Origin: Streptomyces brasiliensis
GTDB taxonomy: Bacteria; Actinomycetota; Actinomycetes; Streptomycetales; Streptomycetaceae
Length of the DNA stretch: 64,000 nucleotides
Assembly: GCF_014647875.1 (NCBI RefSeq)
Contig: NZ_BMQA01000008.1
Coordinates: 124,001 to 188,000 of the forward strand
Reading direction: 5' to 3'
Under the pieces are notes generated by a model. It ran no database searches. It saw only the letters and a program-made list of their open reading frames with translations, and had not been told where the DNA came from. Both the position numbers and the translations under genes were made by a program. Below are positions 15,246-26,174 of the stretch, one piece after another (positions within the stretch are counted from its first letter, which is position 1; each line of letters opens with the position of its first letter).

Positions 15246-17020
15246 GTGAGCGGAACGTCCGAAGGGCCGACGCCCGCGGCAGACCTCGACCGGTCAGCCG
15301 TCACTGAGGGTGATCACGTCTATCGCCATGCCTTCGCGACCGCCCCCCTCGCCATGGCCGTCGTCGACGGCGAGGGTCTGGTCGTCAGCGCCAACGACGC
15401 GTTCGGCGCGCTGCTCGGCGCCGACCCCGCGGAGCTGACCGGACGCCTCGCCGCCGACCTCGTCGACCTGGCCTCCGACGCCCGCACCTGGCACGCCTAC
15501 CGCGAGGTGCTGCGCGGCCGACAGGCGAAGCTGCGCTGCACACGCCGGCTGAAGCAGACCGACGGCCGCTCGGTGTGGGCGCAGCTCACGGCCGCGCCGC
15601 TGACGGGGCCGCCGGCCGGTGTCCTGCTCTCGGTCGCCGACATCAGCGCCCGCCGTGAACTCCAGGCCAGACTACGGCACTTGCAGATGCACGACCCGGT
15701 GACCCGGCTGCCCAACCGCACGCTGTTCTTCGAGCGCCTGACGGCCGCGCTGGAGGCGGAGTCGTACGAACAGGGCAGCACCGGCCGCGTCGGCCTGTGC
15801 TATCTGGACCTGGACGGCTTCAAAGCGGTCAACGACACCCTCGGACACCGCGTCGGCGACCGGCTGCTGGCGGCCGTGGCCGAGCGGCTGACCCAGGTCG
15901 CGGACAAGGCGGGATTCGCGCGGTCGGGCGCGCCCCTGGTGGCGCGGCTGGGCGGCGACGAGTTCGCGCTGCTCGTGGAGGACTCGACGGGCACCGAACA
16001 GCTCGCGGACCTCGCCGAGTCCGCGCTCGAGGCGCTGCAGGCCCCGTTCGACCTGGCGGGCCGGCGGCTGTCGCTGTCGGCGTCGATCGGTGTGGTCGAG
16101 CGGCACGCGGCCGGGACGACGGCCACCGGTCTGATGCAGGCGGCCGACACCACGCTGTACTGGGCGAAGGCCGACGGCAAGTCCCGCTGGACCCTGTTCG
16201 ACCCGGAGCGCAACGCGCACCGCATGACCCGCCAGGCCCTGTCCTCGACGCTCCGCCCGGCCATCGACCGGGGTGAATTCGTCCTGGACTACCAGCCGTT
16301 GGTCGGTATGGAGGACGGCAGGCTGCACGGTGTCGAGGCGCTGGTGCGCTGGCATCACCCGCAGTTCGGCACCTTGACGCCGAATCGGTTCATCGGACTG
16401 GCGGAGGAGGACGGTTCGATCGTGCCCCTCGGCCGCTGGGCGCTGGCCACCGCCTGCCGCCAGGCCCGCAGTTGGCAGCTGGCCCATCCCGGCGAGCCGC
16501 CGATCTTCGTGAGCGTCAACGTGGCGGTGCGCCAGGTGTGGGACTCCGATCTGGTGGCGGACGTGGCCGAGGCCCTGACCACGACGGGTCTGGAACCGCA
16601 CCTGCTGCAACTGGAGTTGACGGAGTCCGCGGTGATGGGATCGGCGGGCCGTCCGCTGCAGGCCCTCCAGGCGCTCAGCGACATGGGCGTGCGCATCGCC
16701 ATCGACGACTTCGGCACGGGCTACTCGAACCTGGCCTATCTGAGCCGGCTGCCGGTGAAGGTCCTCAAGCTGGACGGCTCGTTCGTGCGGGGCTTCCAGT
16801 ACGACGACCCGGGCGACCGTCCGAACCCGGCCGACGAGGTCGTGGTCGAGGCGATGATCCAGCTCGCGCACCGGCTGGGCCTGACCGTCACCGCCGAGTG
16901 CGTGGAGACGTCGGCGCAGGCGACCCGGCTGCGGCACATCGGCTGCGACACCGGGCAGGGGTGGCTGTACTCCCGTCCGGTGCCGCCGGATCGTATCTCC
17001 GAGCTGCTGGGCGAGCGGTC

Positions 17021-17042
<22 letters not shown>
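15246..17042 (+). CDS. cdgA: PAS-GGDEF-EAL cyclic-di-GMP protein, CdgA-like
   Basis: 598 residues from the GTG at 15246 (GGGAGCG just upstream). A PAS domain spans about 25-135 (FATAPLAMAVVDGEGLVVSANDAF), followed by GGDEF (RLGGDEF, 236-240) with LCYLDLDGFKAVNDTLGH, and EAL (GVEALVRW, 364-366) with the metal loop IDDFGTGYS and VLKLDGSFV. Both catalytic signatures look intact, so it may make or break c-di-GMP. No RxxD inhibitory site is seen 5 residues before GGDEF. It is soluble, with no membrane segment. In S. coelicolor the orthologue CdgA (SCO2817) affects development. The 3' end overlaps the convergent LLM gene by 22 bp. Confidence 0.9.
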
Positions 17043-18109
<1,067 letters not shown>

Positions 18110-18369
18110 GCTGGTGCCTCCTGTGCTCGACCGTGCGGTTGCCTCCGCCGATCAACAGGAGGCGGTCTCCGGTTTATTCCCGGGCACGCTCGCCGCGGGC
18201 GGGCGCACTGTTCCGGGCGGGCGGTCGCTCCGAGCACGCACGTTGTTCCGAGCAGGCGCACTGTTCCGGGCCGGTGCCTTTGCTCCCGAGGTGCGCTCCA
18301 GTCGCCGGAGCCCTTTGTCCCCGGGCGGTCGCTCACATGTCTCGGTCTGCCTCGCGCCGCGCCTGCTCC
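18110..18369. other. 260-bp spacer with short direct repeats
   Basis: No gene is supported. It contains the LLM gene promoter side and short imperfect direct repeats built on GCGCACTGTTCCGGGC (near 18205 and again near 18257) with GTTGTTCCGAGC between them. No hairpin terminator stood out. Confidence 0.4.
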
Positions 18370-19083
18370 TCACACCTGGACGATGGGTTCCCGGGTGAAC
18401 AGGGCGCCCAGGGCCGGGGCGTTCACGCGGCGGTCCGTGAGGCGCAGGGCCTCCCACGCCGTGACCTGGTTCGCGGTGAGGACCGGCTTGGCCAGGGCGC
18501 GCTCCAGGGCGGGCAGGTGGGCGACCGTGCGCAGAGCCGTGTCCGGGATAAGGACGGCGTCGGCGTCGGGCCGGTCCGCCTGCCGGGCCAGCGCGATCAG
18601 CGCGGTCTCGTCCAGGTCGCCGGCTGCGGAAGCGTGCACGCCGGTCACCTCGACGCCCCCGGCGCGCAGGAAGTCGGCGAAGAGTCCGGCCACGTCGTCC
18701 GGGTAGGTAGCGGCGACGGCCACGCGCCGCGCCCCGATCTCCTGTGCCGCGTGCACGAACGCGAAGGACGTCGAGGAGGCCGGCATACCCGCGGTCACGG
18801 CGAGGGCACGCACCTGGTCGTGGGCGCCCTGCGGGCCGTACACGAAGCTGCCGCCGGTGGACGCCCACACCACCGCCTCTACGCCCGCCAGCCGCAGACC
18901 TTCCACGCCGGCCGCGAGCCGCTCGGGCGTCCCGGTCGCCCGCAGCGCGTCCACGCCGGGCGGCCCCTCCGCGCCGGCCGTGTGGACCACGTCCAGCCGG
19001 ATGTCGCTGCCGAGAAGCTGCTCGGCACGCGGGTAGTCGTCCTCGGCGCCATGGCCCGGGTAGAGGAATCCGAGTGCGGTCAT
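18370..19083 (-). CDS. Asp/Glu racemase superfamily protein (maleate isomerase/EutA-like), lacking all cysteines
   Basis: 237 residues; ATG 19083 has GGAGGG 6 nt upstream. The fold markers of the maleate isomerase/arylmalonate decarboxylase branch are visible: TALGFLYPGHGAEDDYPR, ASTSFAFVHAAQEIGARRVAVAATYPDDV and LTANQVTAWEALRL. In characterised members a nucleophilic Cys sits in the A-C-T-S-G-S loop; here the loop is A-S-T-G-G-S (S75), and the whole protein contains no cysteine. The second family Cys position is D181 in IPDTALR. The gene is divergent from a dehydrogenase and near EhuBCDA, which fits an ectoine-utilisation (EutA-like) setting, but the substitution makes enzyme activity uncertain. 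Confidence 0.82.
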   Translation of the reverse strand: MTALGFLYPGHGAEDDYPRAEQLLGSDIRLDVVHTAGAEGPPGVDALRATGTPERLAAGVEGLRLAGVEAVVWASTGGSFVYGPQGAHDQVRALAVTAGMPASSTSFAFVHAAQEIGARRVAVAATYPDDVAGLFADFLRAGGVEVTGVHASAAGDLDETALIALARQADRPDADAVLIPDTALRTVAHLPALERALAKPVLTANQVTAWEALRLTDRRVNAPALGALFTREPIVQV

Positions 19084-19323
19084 GTCCAACCCTCCTGCTG
19101 CTCGCCCGACAAGGCTCCACCGCCGGGGTACCCGCCGTACGCCCCACCGACCACGCGGTCACCCGCTCGGCCGACGGAACGCCGTGCCGACGAGCCCCGG
19201 TACGGCCACGAGTGACGGCCCACGTGTCCGACGCCCCCTGTTGACGAGCCCCGGTCCGAGTGCGAGCGTGAGCCGTCCGTGCATGTCGGATGCCCCCGTC
19301 CCGCTCCGAGGAACGGCTTGCCG

Positions 19324-20274
19324 ATGACCGCCGTCCCGACGCTCCTCGTGCTCGACGCCGAGCCGCTCCCCCGGCTCGGGCGGCTGACCGGGCGTGTTCG
19401 TGTCGTACACGCGGGGGCGGACACCCTCGCGACGCTGCTGCCGACCGCCGACGTCCTGCTGGTCTGGGACCGGACCTCGTACGCGGTGCGCGAGGCATGG
19501 CCCGGTGGCGGGCCGCGGCCGCGTTGGGTGCACTCGGCCGGCGTGGGTGTCGAGCATGTGCTGTGTCCCGAACTGGTCGCCTCCGACACCGTGGTGACCA
19601 ACGCCCGCGGGGTCTTCGAGCGGCCCGTCGCCGAGTACGTCGCCTCACTCGTGCTCGCCCTGGCCAAGGATCTGCCGGGGACCCTCGGCCTCCAGCGCAA
19701 GCGGATGTGGCGGCACCGTGAGGCGCGGCCGCTGGCCGGGACGCGCGCGTGCGTGGTCGGCTCCGGGCCGGTCGGACGGACGATCGCCCGCACTCTCAAG
19801 GCGCTCGACGTGGTCCCGGCCGTCGTCGGGCGCGTCCCGCGCACCGGCATCCACGGCCCCGCCGACCTGGACCGGTTGATGTCACGCGCGGACTGGGTGA
19901 TCGCGGCGGCACCGCTGACGAGACAGACGTATGGCATGTTCGACGCCCGCCGCTTCGGTGTGATGCAGCCGTCGGCGCACTTCCTCAACGTCGGCCACGG
20001 CGCACTGGTCGTCGAGGAAGCGCTCGCCGAGGCGCTGGCCAAGCGCTGGATCGCCGGCGCCGCCCTGGACGTGTTCGCCGCCGAACCGCTCCCCGCCGGC
20101 AGCCCGCTGTGGGGGCTGCCCGGTCTGGTCGTCTCCCCTCACATGGCCGGTGACACGGTGAACCGGTGGGACGAACTGGGCGCGCAGTTCGTGGAGCTGT
20201 ACGAGCGCTGGGCGGCCGGCCGGACCCTGCTGAACGTGGTGGACAAGCAGCGCGGTTACGTGCCCGGCCGCTGA
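19324..20274 (+). CDS. D-isomer-specific 2-hydroxyacid dehydrogenase family protein with substituted catalytic Arg
   Basis: 316 residues from ATG 19324. The NAD-binding motif is VVGSGPVGRTIARTLKAL (about 144-161). The substrate-domain phrases are WVHSAGVGVEHVL and TNARGVFERPVAEYV. The catalytic Glu (E254 in DVFAAEPLP) and His (H273 in SPHMAGD) are present. The catalytic Arg, normally in N-x-x-R-G, is His here: LNVGHGALVVEEAL, H225. The gene precedes ehuB by 180 bp and is probably part of the same catabolic locus. The Arg to His change should impair substrate carboxylate binding; the protein may use another substrate or be degenerating. Confidence 0.85.
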   Translation: MTAVPTLLVLDAEPLPRLGRLTGRVRVVHAGADTLATLLPTADVLLVWDRTSYAVREAWPGGGPRPRWVHSAGVGVEHVLCPELVASDTVVTNARGVFERPVAEYVASLVLALAKDLPGTLGLQRKRMWRHREARPLAGTRACVVGSGPVGRTIARTLKALDVVPAVVGRVPRTGIHGPADLDRLMSRADWVIAAAPLTRQTYGMFDARRFGVMQPSAHFLNVGHGALVVEEALAEALAKRWIAGAALDVFAAEPLPAGSPLWGLPGLVVSPHMAGDTVNRWDELGAQFVELYERWAAGRTLLNVVDKQRGYVPGR

Positions 20275-20456
20275 CCCGCCGCGGGCATTTCGGAACAGCC
20301 GCCCCAGCACTGACCGATCGGCAACGAAACAGTCTCGACGCGGGCACGGTTCCATCACGTCCCCAGGCGGGTCCGCATAGCCCAGGGAGATCGGGCAGGC
20401 GCCACCACTGGTCTACGGCCTGCTCCGGCAAGGCTCTTCTGGAGGTTTGAGTACCC

Positions 20457-21356
20457 ATGTCCGAGTTTCCGAACCTGTCCCGCCGCGGCTTCCTCACCAG
20501 AGGCGCCGCTGTCGGCGGACTGCTCACCGTCCCCGGACTCCTGACCGCCTGCAGCAAGACGGCCAGCGGCGACGGCGGGGCCTCGAAGCTGGACCAGCTC
20601 AAGAAGCAGGGCTTTGTGAGGGTGGCCTACGCGAACGAGGCACCCTACGGCTACGAGGAGAACGGGAAGCTCGAGGGCGAGGCGCCCACCCTGCACCAGA
20701 CGATCTTCAAGGCCCTGGGCGTCGACGAACTGCGCCCGACGTTCGCCGAGTTCGACGGCCTGATACCCGGTCTGCAGGCCGGCAAGTACGACGTGATCAG
20801 CGCCGGCATGGCCATCATCCCGGAGCGGTGCGAGAAGGCGCTGTTCTCGGAGCCCGAGTTCATCTCGCCCACCGCGATGATGGTCAAGAAGGGCAACCCG
20901 AAGAACCTGACCGACCTGGCGTCGGCGAAGAAGGCCGGAGCCACCGTCGGAGTGCTGGCGGGCGCGGTCGAGAAGAGCTACGCCACCGCCGCCGGGTTCT
21001 CCGAGAGCGACATCAAGACGCTGCAGAAGCAGCAGGACGGCGCGGACGCGGTCAAGGGCGGCCGGATCGACGCCTTCGTGCTGACCGGGATCTCGCTGCG
21101 CTGGCTCGCCAAGACCAACCCGCAGGTGGAGGTCACCGACTCGTTCGTCCCGGTGGTGGACGGCAAGAAGCAGTACAGCCCGGGCGGCGCCGTCTTCCGC
21201 AAGGGCAGCGAGGAGCTGCGGGACGCCTTCAACGCACAGTTGAAGAGGATCACCTCGGATCCGGCGCAGTACGTGCAGCTCATCGGGCAGTACGGCTTCG
21301 GCAAGGACACCATTCCGCCGACGAGCCTGAAGACCGCCGACCTCTGCAAGGCCTGA
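20457..21356 (+). CDS. ehuB: Ectoine/hydroxyectoine-type ABC transporter, substrate-binding lipoprotein (EhuB-like)
   Basis: 299 residues. The N terminus combines a twin-arginine motif (SRRGFLTRG) with a lipobox (LLTAC, Cys about 32), so it is probably exported by Tat and lipid-anchored. The mature part is a polar-amino-acid binding protein: VRVAYANEAPYGYEENGKLEGEAP, FDGLIPGLQAGKYDVISAGMAIIPERCEKALFSEPE and GATVGVLAGAVEKSYA. These phrases are characteristic of the EhuB subgroup. Ligand identity is inferred from family resemblance and locus content. It is the first of four genes with two permeases and an ATPase in one operon; a GGAGG site precedes ATG 20457. Confidence 0.85.
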   Translation: MSEFPNLSRRGFLTRGAAVGGLLTVPGLLTACSKTASGDGGASKLDQLKKQGFVRVAYANEAPYGYEENGKLEGEAPTLHQTIFKALGVDELRPTFAEFDGLIPGLQAGKYDVISAGMAIIPERCEKALFSEPEFISPTAMMVKKGNPKNLTDLASAKKAGATVGVLAGAVEKSYATAAGFSESDIKTLQKQQDGADAVKGGRIDAFVLTGISLRWLAKTNPQVEVTDSFVPVVDGKKQYSPGGAVFRKGSEELRDAFNAQLKRITSDPAQYVQLIGQYGFGKDTIPPTSLKTADLCKA

Positions 21357-21371
21357 CGGGGGCGGCTGCCC

Positions 21372-22118
21372 ATGGGTGACTTCTACTCCTATTTCTTCGG
21401 CCACCTGCCCCAGGTGTGGTCGGGGCTGCGCGTCACGCTCGAGGCCACGGTCCTCGGTTCGATCGTCGCGCTCGCCCTGTCGTTCGTCTTCGGTTTCATG
21501 GCGCGCAGCAGGACCGTGCTCGTGCGGGGGGTGTCACGGGTCGTCGTGGAGTTCTTCCGCGGCACCTCGCTGTACGTCCAGTTGTTCTGGCTCTACTACG
21601 CGTTTCCCCTGCTGGCCGGATACCAGCTGTCGCCGTTGTTCTGCGGCGTGGTGGCGTTCGGCATGAACTACGGCGCCTACGGCTCCGAAGTGGTACGCGG
21701 TGCGCTGAACGCCGTACCGAAACCGCAGTGGGAGGCGGCCGTCGCGCTGAACATGACGCCTGCGCAGCGCATGCGCCGGGTGATCCTGCCGCAGGCCTGG
21801 GCGCAGATGATCCCGTCGTTCACCAACCTGCTGATCCAGCTGCTGAAGTGCACCCCGCTGCTGTGGCTGATCTCGGCGGCCGACCTGACGACGGTGGTCC
21901 AGCAGATGCGTGACCGTACGGGCGCGAGCACCTGGGCCTATCTGACCCTGCTGGTGCTGTACTTCGTGCTCGCCTACGCACTGACCCTGCTGATGAACGC
22001 GCTGGAGCGGCACGCCAAGGCGCGGCTGGGCCAGCGCCCGCCCGCCCGCAGCCTGCTGCGCAGCCGCACCTCGCAGCAGGCCGCGCAGCCCGAGGTGACG
22101 GCGGGAGGTGCCCTGTGA
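21372..22118 (+). CDS. ehuC: Amino-acid-type ABC permease, first subunit (EhuC-like)
   Basis: 248-residue inner-membrane permease of the HisM/GlnP type. It has about five hydrophobic segments, beginning LPQVWSGLRVTLEATVLGSIVALALSF. FFRGTSLYVQLFWLYYAFP and the EAA loop GALNAVPKPQWEAAVALNMTPAQRMRRVILPQAW mark the ATPase contact region. It follows ehuB by 15 nt and overlaps the next permease gene by 4 nt. It should form a heterodimer with that permease. The C-terminal 25 residues are a hydrophilic tail. Confidence 0.87.
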   Translation: MGDFYSYFFGHLPQVWSGLRVTLEATVLGSIVALALSFVFGFMARSRTVLVRGVSRVVVEFFRGTSLYVQLFWLYYAFPLLAGYQLSPLFCGVVAFGMNYGAYGSEVVRGALNAVPKPQWEAAVALNMTPAQRMRRVILPQAWAQMIPSFTNLLIQLLKCTPLLWLISAADLTTVVQQMRDRTGASTWAYLTLLVLYFVLAYALTLLMNALERHAKARLGQRPPARSLLRSRTSQQAAQPEVTAGGAL

Positions 22119-22748
22119 ACTACGACTGGGACTGGGGCGCCGTCCGCGACTCGCTGCCGCTGCTGTGGGACGGCTTCCTCACCACCCTGCTGGCCACGGT
22201 CCTCGGCACACTGGTGGCCGCCGTGCTCGGACTGCTCGTCGCCATGGCGGGCCGGGTGCCGACCCGGCTGGTCACCGTTCCGGTCCGGGCGGTCACCGAG
22301 TTCGTCCGGTCCACGCCGCTGCTGGTGCAACTGGTCGGGGCCTACGCCTTCTTCAACACGGTCAAGCCGCTGACCATCGGCATCGCGGTGCTCGGCATCC
22401 ACTACGCCGCCTATCTGTCGGAGGTCTACCGGGCGGGCATCGACGCCGTCCCGAAGGGCCAGTGGGAGGCCTGCCGGGCCCTGTCCCTCTCGCCGCGCCG
22501 CACCTGGCAGGCGGTGGTCCTGCCGCAGGCCGTGCGCAATGTCCTGCCCGCGCTCGGCAACTACGCCATCTCCATGTTCAAGGAGACCCCGTTCCTGGCC
22601 GTCATCACGGTGACGGAGATGGTCGCCCAGGCCCGGGAGTACGGCGCGGACCACTTCACGTACGCCGAGACGTTCACCCTCGCGGGTCTGATCTTCCTGG
22701 CGGCAAGTTATCCGACCTCGCTTCTCATGAGAAAGCTGGAGCAGCGCC

Positions 22749-22759
<11 letters not shown>
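22115..22759 (+). CDS. ehuD: Amino-acid-type ABC permease, second subunit (EhuD-like)
   Basis: 214 residues from a GTG at 22115 that overlaps the previous stop (GTGA), with GGGAGG just upstream. Membrane segments are typical of the family. Signature parts are EFVRSTPLLVQLVGAYAFF and the EAA loop AGIDAVPKGQWEACRALSLSPRRTWQAVVLPQAVRNVLP. FKETPFLAVITVTEM is a conserved segment near the C terminus. It pairs with the preceding permease in an Ehu/Opu-type importer. Confidence 0.87.
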
Positions 22760-23570
<811 letters not shown>

Positions 23571-23767
23571 CTGCAGGAAGTGAAGGGGCGAACACCCGAG
23601 GTCCCGGCGACGGATCATGACTCAGGCATATGCCAGCGGGTCAGCGCCCCAGTTGAGGAGGTCGCAATCCCGCCAACAGCACCTCCGCTGCGGCGTCTTG
23701 TTCGTTATCGTGGTGGGGAATTCGCCGACCGGATTGCGGACCGAAGAGCGAGCGCAGGGGGACAACC

Positions 23768-24526
23768 GTGGCGCTGATGCACGAGCCGACCGTCCCGTAC
23801 CACTCGGCACAGGACGCCCTGCGCGTCCTCGAGACCGTGGCCGAGCACGCCACCGGTCTCACCGACACCGAGCTGGCCGGCCACACCGGCCTCGGCCCCG
23901 AGCGGCTGGCCGGCCTGCTGCGCATGCTGCGTCGTGAGGGGTACGTCGAGCAGGTCGCCGACGGCGCGTACGTCACCGGGGAGGCCCTGCGCCGTCTCGT
24001 TTGCGCGCACGACCGGGAGGCGGCGCTCACCGAGAAGCTCCAGCGCACCCTCGTGCGGCTGCGGGACTCGGTGGGCGCCGCGGTCTATCTGAGCCGGTAC
24101 GTCGACGGCGAGGTCAAGGTCACCCAGTACGCCGACGGCCCGGCCATGCCCGCGGTCAACGAGTGGGTCGACTTCCGCTACTCCGCGCACGCCACGGCGG
24201 TCGGCAAGAGCCTGCTGACCCAGCTCGACCACAACGCCCGGCGCGACCACCTCTCCCGGCACAAGATGGCCCGCCTCACCTCGCACACCATCACCAGCGA
24301 CAAGCTGCTGCTGTCCCGCCTGGACTCGCAGCCGCCGACGGTGCCCGTCCTGGACCTCCAGGAGTACGCGATCGGCACGGTGTGCGCGGCGGTGCCGATC
24401 ACGGCGGGCTCGTCGGTGGGCTGTCTGGCGCTGTCGCTCCCGGTGGAGCACGCACACCGGCTGAAACAGGCCGCGGACGCGCTGAACCGGAACGCGGCGC
24501 CGGTGCTGCTGTCGCTCGCGATCTAG
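23768..24526 (+). CDS. IclR-family transcriptional regulator
   Basis: 252 residues from a GTG at 23768 (GGGGG 6 nt upstream). The N-terminal winged helix reads ALRVLETVAEHATGLTDTELAGHTGLGPERLAGLLRMLRREGYVEQ. The C-terminal effector domain has GAAVYLSRYVDGEVKVTQYAD, SAHATAVGKSLLTQL and AIGTVCAAVPITAGSSVGCLALSLPV. It lies directly downstream of the uptake operon in the same direction with its own 197-bp upstream region, so it probably senses the transported compound or a breakdown product and controls the locus. No operator was identified with confidence. Confidence 0.9.
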   Translation: MALMHEPTVPYHSAQDALRVLETVAEHATGLTDTELAGHTGLGPERLAGLLRMLRREGYVEQVADGAYVTGEALRRLVCAHDREAALTEKLQRTLVRLRDSVGAAVYLSRYVDGEVKVTQYADGPAMPAVNEWVDFRYSAHATAVGKSLLTQLDHNARRDHLSRHKMARLTSHTITSDKLLLSRLDSQPPTVPVLDLQEYAIGTVCAAVPITAGSSVGCLALSLPVEHAHRLKQAADALNRNAAPVLLSLAI

Positions 24527-24620
24527 GACCCGCCCGAGCGGAAACGTGGTCGGAAGCACCCGTCCGGACCAGGTAGTATTTTCTTCGTCGCCGACCGCGA
24601 GAGCGGACGGCGGGAGTCAT

Positions 24621-24694
24621 GCGCCGCTAGCTCAGTTGGTTAGAGCAGCTGACTCTTAATCAGCGGGTCCGGGGTTCGAGTCCCTGGCGGCGCA
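24621..24694 (+). tRNA. tRNA-Lys (anticodon CTT), copy 2
   Basis: Identical in all 74 positions to the copies at 13353 and 28815. TAGTAT at 24574-24579 is a good candidate -10 box, 41 nt upstream of the mature end, so the precursor leader should be longer than for copy 1. Confidence 0.97.
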
Positions 24695-24700
24695 CGATAG

Positions 24701-24732
24701 CGATGGCGAGGAGTGATCACTCCTCGCCATCG
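24701..24732 (+). terminator. Perfect palindromic terminator after tRNA-Lys copy 2
   Basis: A 32-nt perfect palindrome with half CGATGGCGAGGAGTGA is followed by TTGTTCTT. It is a cleaner version of the hairpin behind copies 1 and 3, with the GTTCGCG inner part missing. The degenerate ACGGCTTCGCCGC motif follows near 24743. Confidence 0.8.
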
Positions 24733-24805
24733 TTGTTCTTGCACGGCTTCGCCGCGCGTCGAGGGGGTTCCGCCACCCACACCCCCGGGCCTCCGGCACC
24801 CGGCG

Positions 24806-25267
24806 CTACGGCATCCGCTCCTGGACGGCCGAAATCATCAGATGGGCGGCGATCATGAAGCTCAGGCAGCCCAGGATGAACACGCCGAGGCAGCCCACCA
24901 GGCAGCCGGTGCCCGCCGCGAGCTTGCCGGGGGCCGGGCGGTGCGCCGTGGCGTGCTCGGGGTGCTGCGGCACGTAGTGGACGGTGACGATGTCGCCCGT
25001 GAGCACGGTCGCCGGGCCGTTCTCCTCGTCGAAGCGGACGGTACGGCCGTCGTGGGTGATGAACTCGTAGACGTGGTGCATCGTCGTGTGCACCATCGAG
25101 TCGCCGCCGCCGCTGGTCGTCGTGTACGTCCGCAGACAGCGGCCCGGTGCCGTGACCCCGCTGTTCCAGGCGGCGCTGATCCGCCGGGAACGGCCGAGGA
25201 CCCTGGAGATGCCGTACCCCGCGGCGGCGATCATGAGCACGGGTATGACGTAGAACAGAGCTTCCAT
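24806..25267 (-). CDS. DUF3592-like two-helix membrane protein
   Basis: 153 residues; ATG 25267 has GGGGGA just upstream, and the longer frame to 25354 is not supported. One N-terminal membrane segment (ALFYVIPVLMIAAAGYGI) and one C-terminal segment (GCLVGCLGVFILGCLSFMIAAHLMIS) enclose a beta-rich external or cytosolic domain (VHTTMHHVYEFITHDGRTVRFDEENGPATVLTGDIVTVHYVPQHPEHA). This is the usual layout of DUF3592 proteins, whose function is not established. It lies downstream of the AA10 gene in the same direction, about 175 bp away. Confidence 0.8.
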   Translation of the reverse strand: MEALFYVIPVLMIAAAGYGISRVLGRSRRISAAWNSGVTAPGRCLRTYTTTSGGGDSMVHTTMHHVYEFITHDGRTVRFDEENGPATVLTGDIVTVHYVPQHPEHATAHRPAPGKLAAGTGCLVGCLGVFILGCLSFMIAAHLMISAVQERMP

Positions 25268-25442
25268 GAGATCCCCCGAGACCGACCGCTGCGCCGGTCC
25301 CCTGGCGGCCGGCGTGTCGGGTATGTACCCGCTGCGTGCCACCGGGTCGCTCAAGCCAAGCTCAGAAAAAACGGCGTGCGATCAGCGGGAACGCGCGCCG
25401 GCACCGCCGCCCCGGCGCGCGCTGAGCCGTCTCGGGCCGGGA

Positions 25443-26048
25443 TCAGAACGTGACGTCGGAGCAGGCGTAGAACGCGTTGCCCGTGTCGGCGATCGTCCAG
25501 ACCGCGAGAATGACGTGATGGCCGCTGAGGCCGGTGGGCAGCGTGCCGCTGTGCGAGAGCGTGGACGGCGGGCGCTGACCGTTGTACGGCACCGTGAGGA
25601 ACGGCGTCGTGTTGAGGTCCGAGCGGGCGAGTGCGTGGTTCTGGTTCCAGCCCGGCTTGGTGACGTAGTACTTGAAGTCGGTCGTCGCGTGCATGGCCGT
25701 GAACTGCCAGCGGAACGTGTAGCCCTGACCGCCCGTCACCTTCGTCGTCGGCCAGGCGCCGCCGGACGGCGCCGTCGGCGAGCTGAGCTGGGCGAACTCA
25801 CTGTGTCCGCCGTTGCAGATCTGGCCGTCGGCGGGACCGGCCGCCGGGAAGCCCTTCGGGCCCTCGACGCTCTGCGGCTCCCACTGGATGGAACCGCAGT
25901 TCGTCACCGTGCCGTTCTGGCAGAGCTTCTGCCTGCTGACGGGGAGATCGGTGTAGCCGTGACCGCTGGCACCGCCGGACGAGAGCACCAACGCTCCGAC
26001 GGTGGCCAGACCCACCACGGCGGCGGACAACTTGGCCTGTGTGCGCAT
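25443..26048 (-). CDS. AA10 lytic polysaccharide monooxygenase
   Basis: 201 residues. A signal peptide (about 1-29, ending GGASG) is followed directly by His30 (HGYTDLPVSR), the N-terminal copper ligand that must be freed by cleavage. The second histidine-brace ligand is H120 in WQFTAMHATTDF, and the axial Phe is F193 in NAFYACSDVTF. WPTTKVTGGQGYTF and GHHVILAVW complete a small single-domain AA10 enzyme without a carbohydrate-binding module. It would oxidatively cleave chitin or cellulose outside the cell. It resembles the small S. lividans LPMO encoded close to cslA-glxA. A DasR-like operator lies 42 nt upstream of the start. Confidence 0.93.
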   Translation of the reverse strand: MRTQAKLSAAVVGLATVGALVLSSGGASGHGYTDLPVSRQKLCQNGTVTNCGSIQWEPQSVEGPKGFPAAGPADGQICNGGHSEFAQLSSPTAPSGGAWPTTKVTGGQGYTFRWQFTAMHATTDFKYYVTKPGWNQNHALARSDLNTTPFLTVPYNGQRPPSTLSHSGTLPTGLSGHHVILAVWTIADTGNAFYACSDVTF

Positions 26049-26090
26049 GCTGCCGCTCCTGGAGAACGTGGGGGAAGTTCAGTGAGCTGT

Positions 26091-26106
26091 GCAGGTCTAG
26101 ACCAAG
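26091..26106 (-). promoter_or_regulatory. DasR-like (dre) operator upstream of the LPMO gene
   Basis: GCAGGTCTAGACCAAG contains the perfect core GGTCTAGACC (26094-26103) of the dre consensus, roughly A(C/G)TGGTCTAGACCA(C/G)T, bound by the GlcNAc regulator DasR in Streptomyces. The core is palindromic and sits 42 nt upstream of the LPMO start, where it could block transcription. The outer positions differ from consensus. Confidence 0.7.
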
Positions 26107-26174
26107 TCCCAGAATATTGCCGTTAGTTGACCGTGTCCATATCAAAGACGTGTCCATGCCGATGGACGCCCCTT

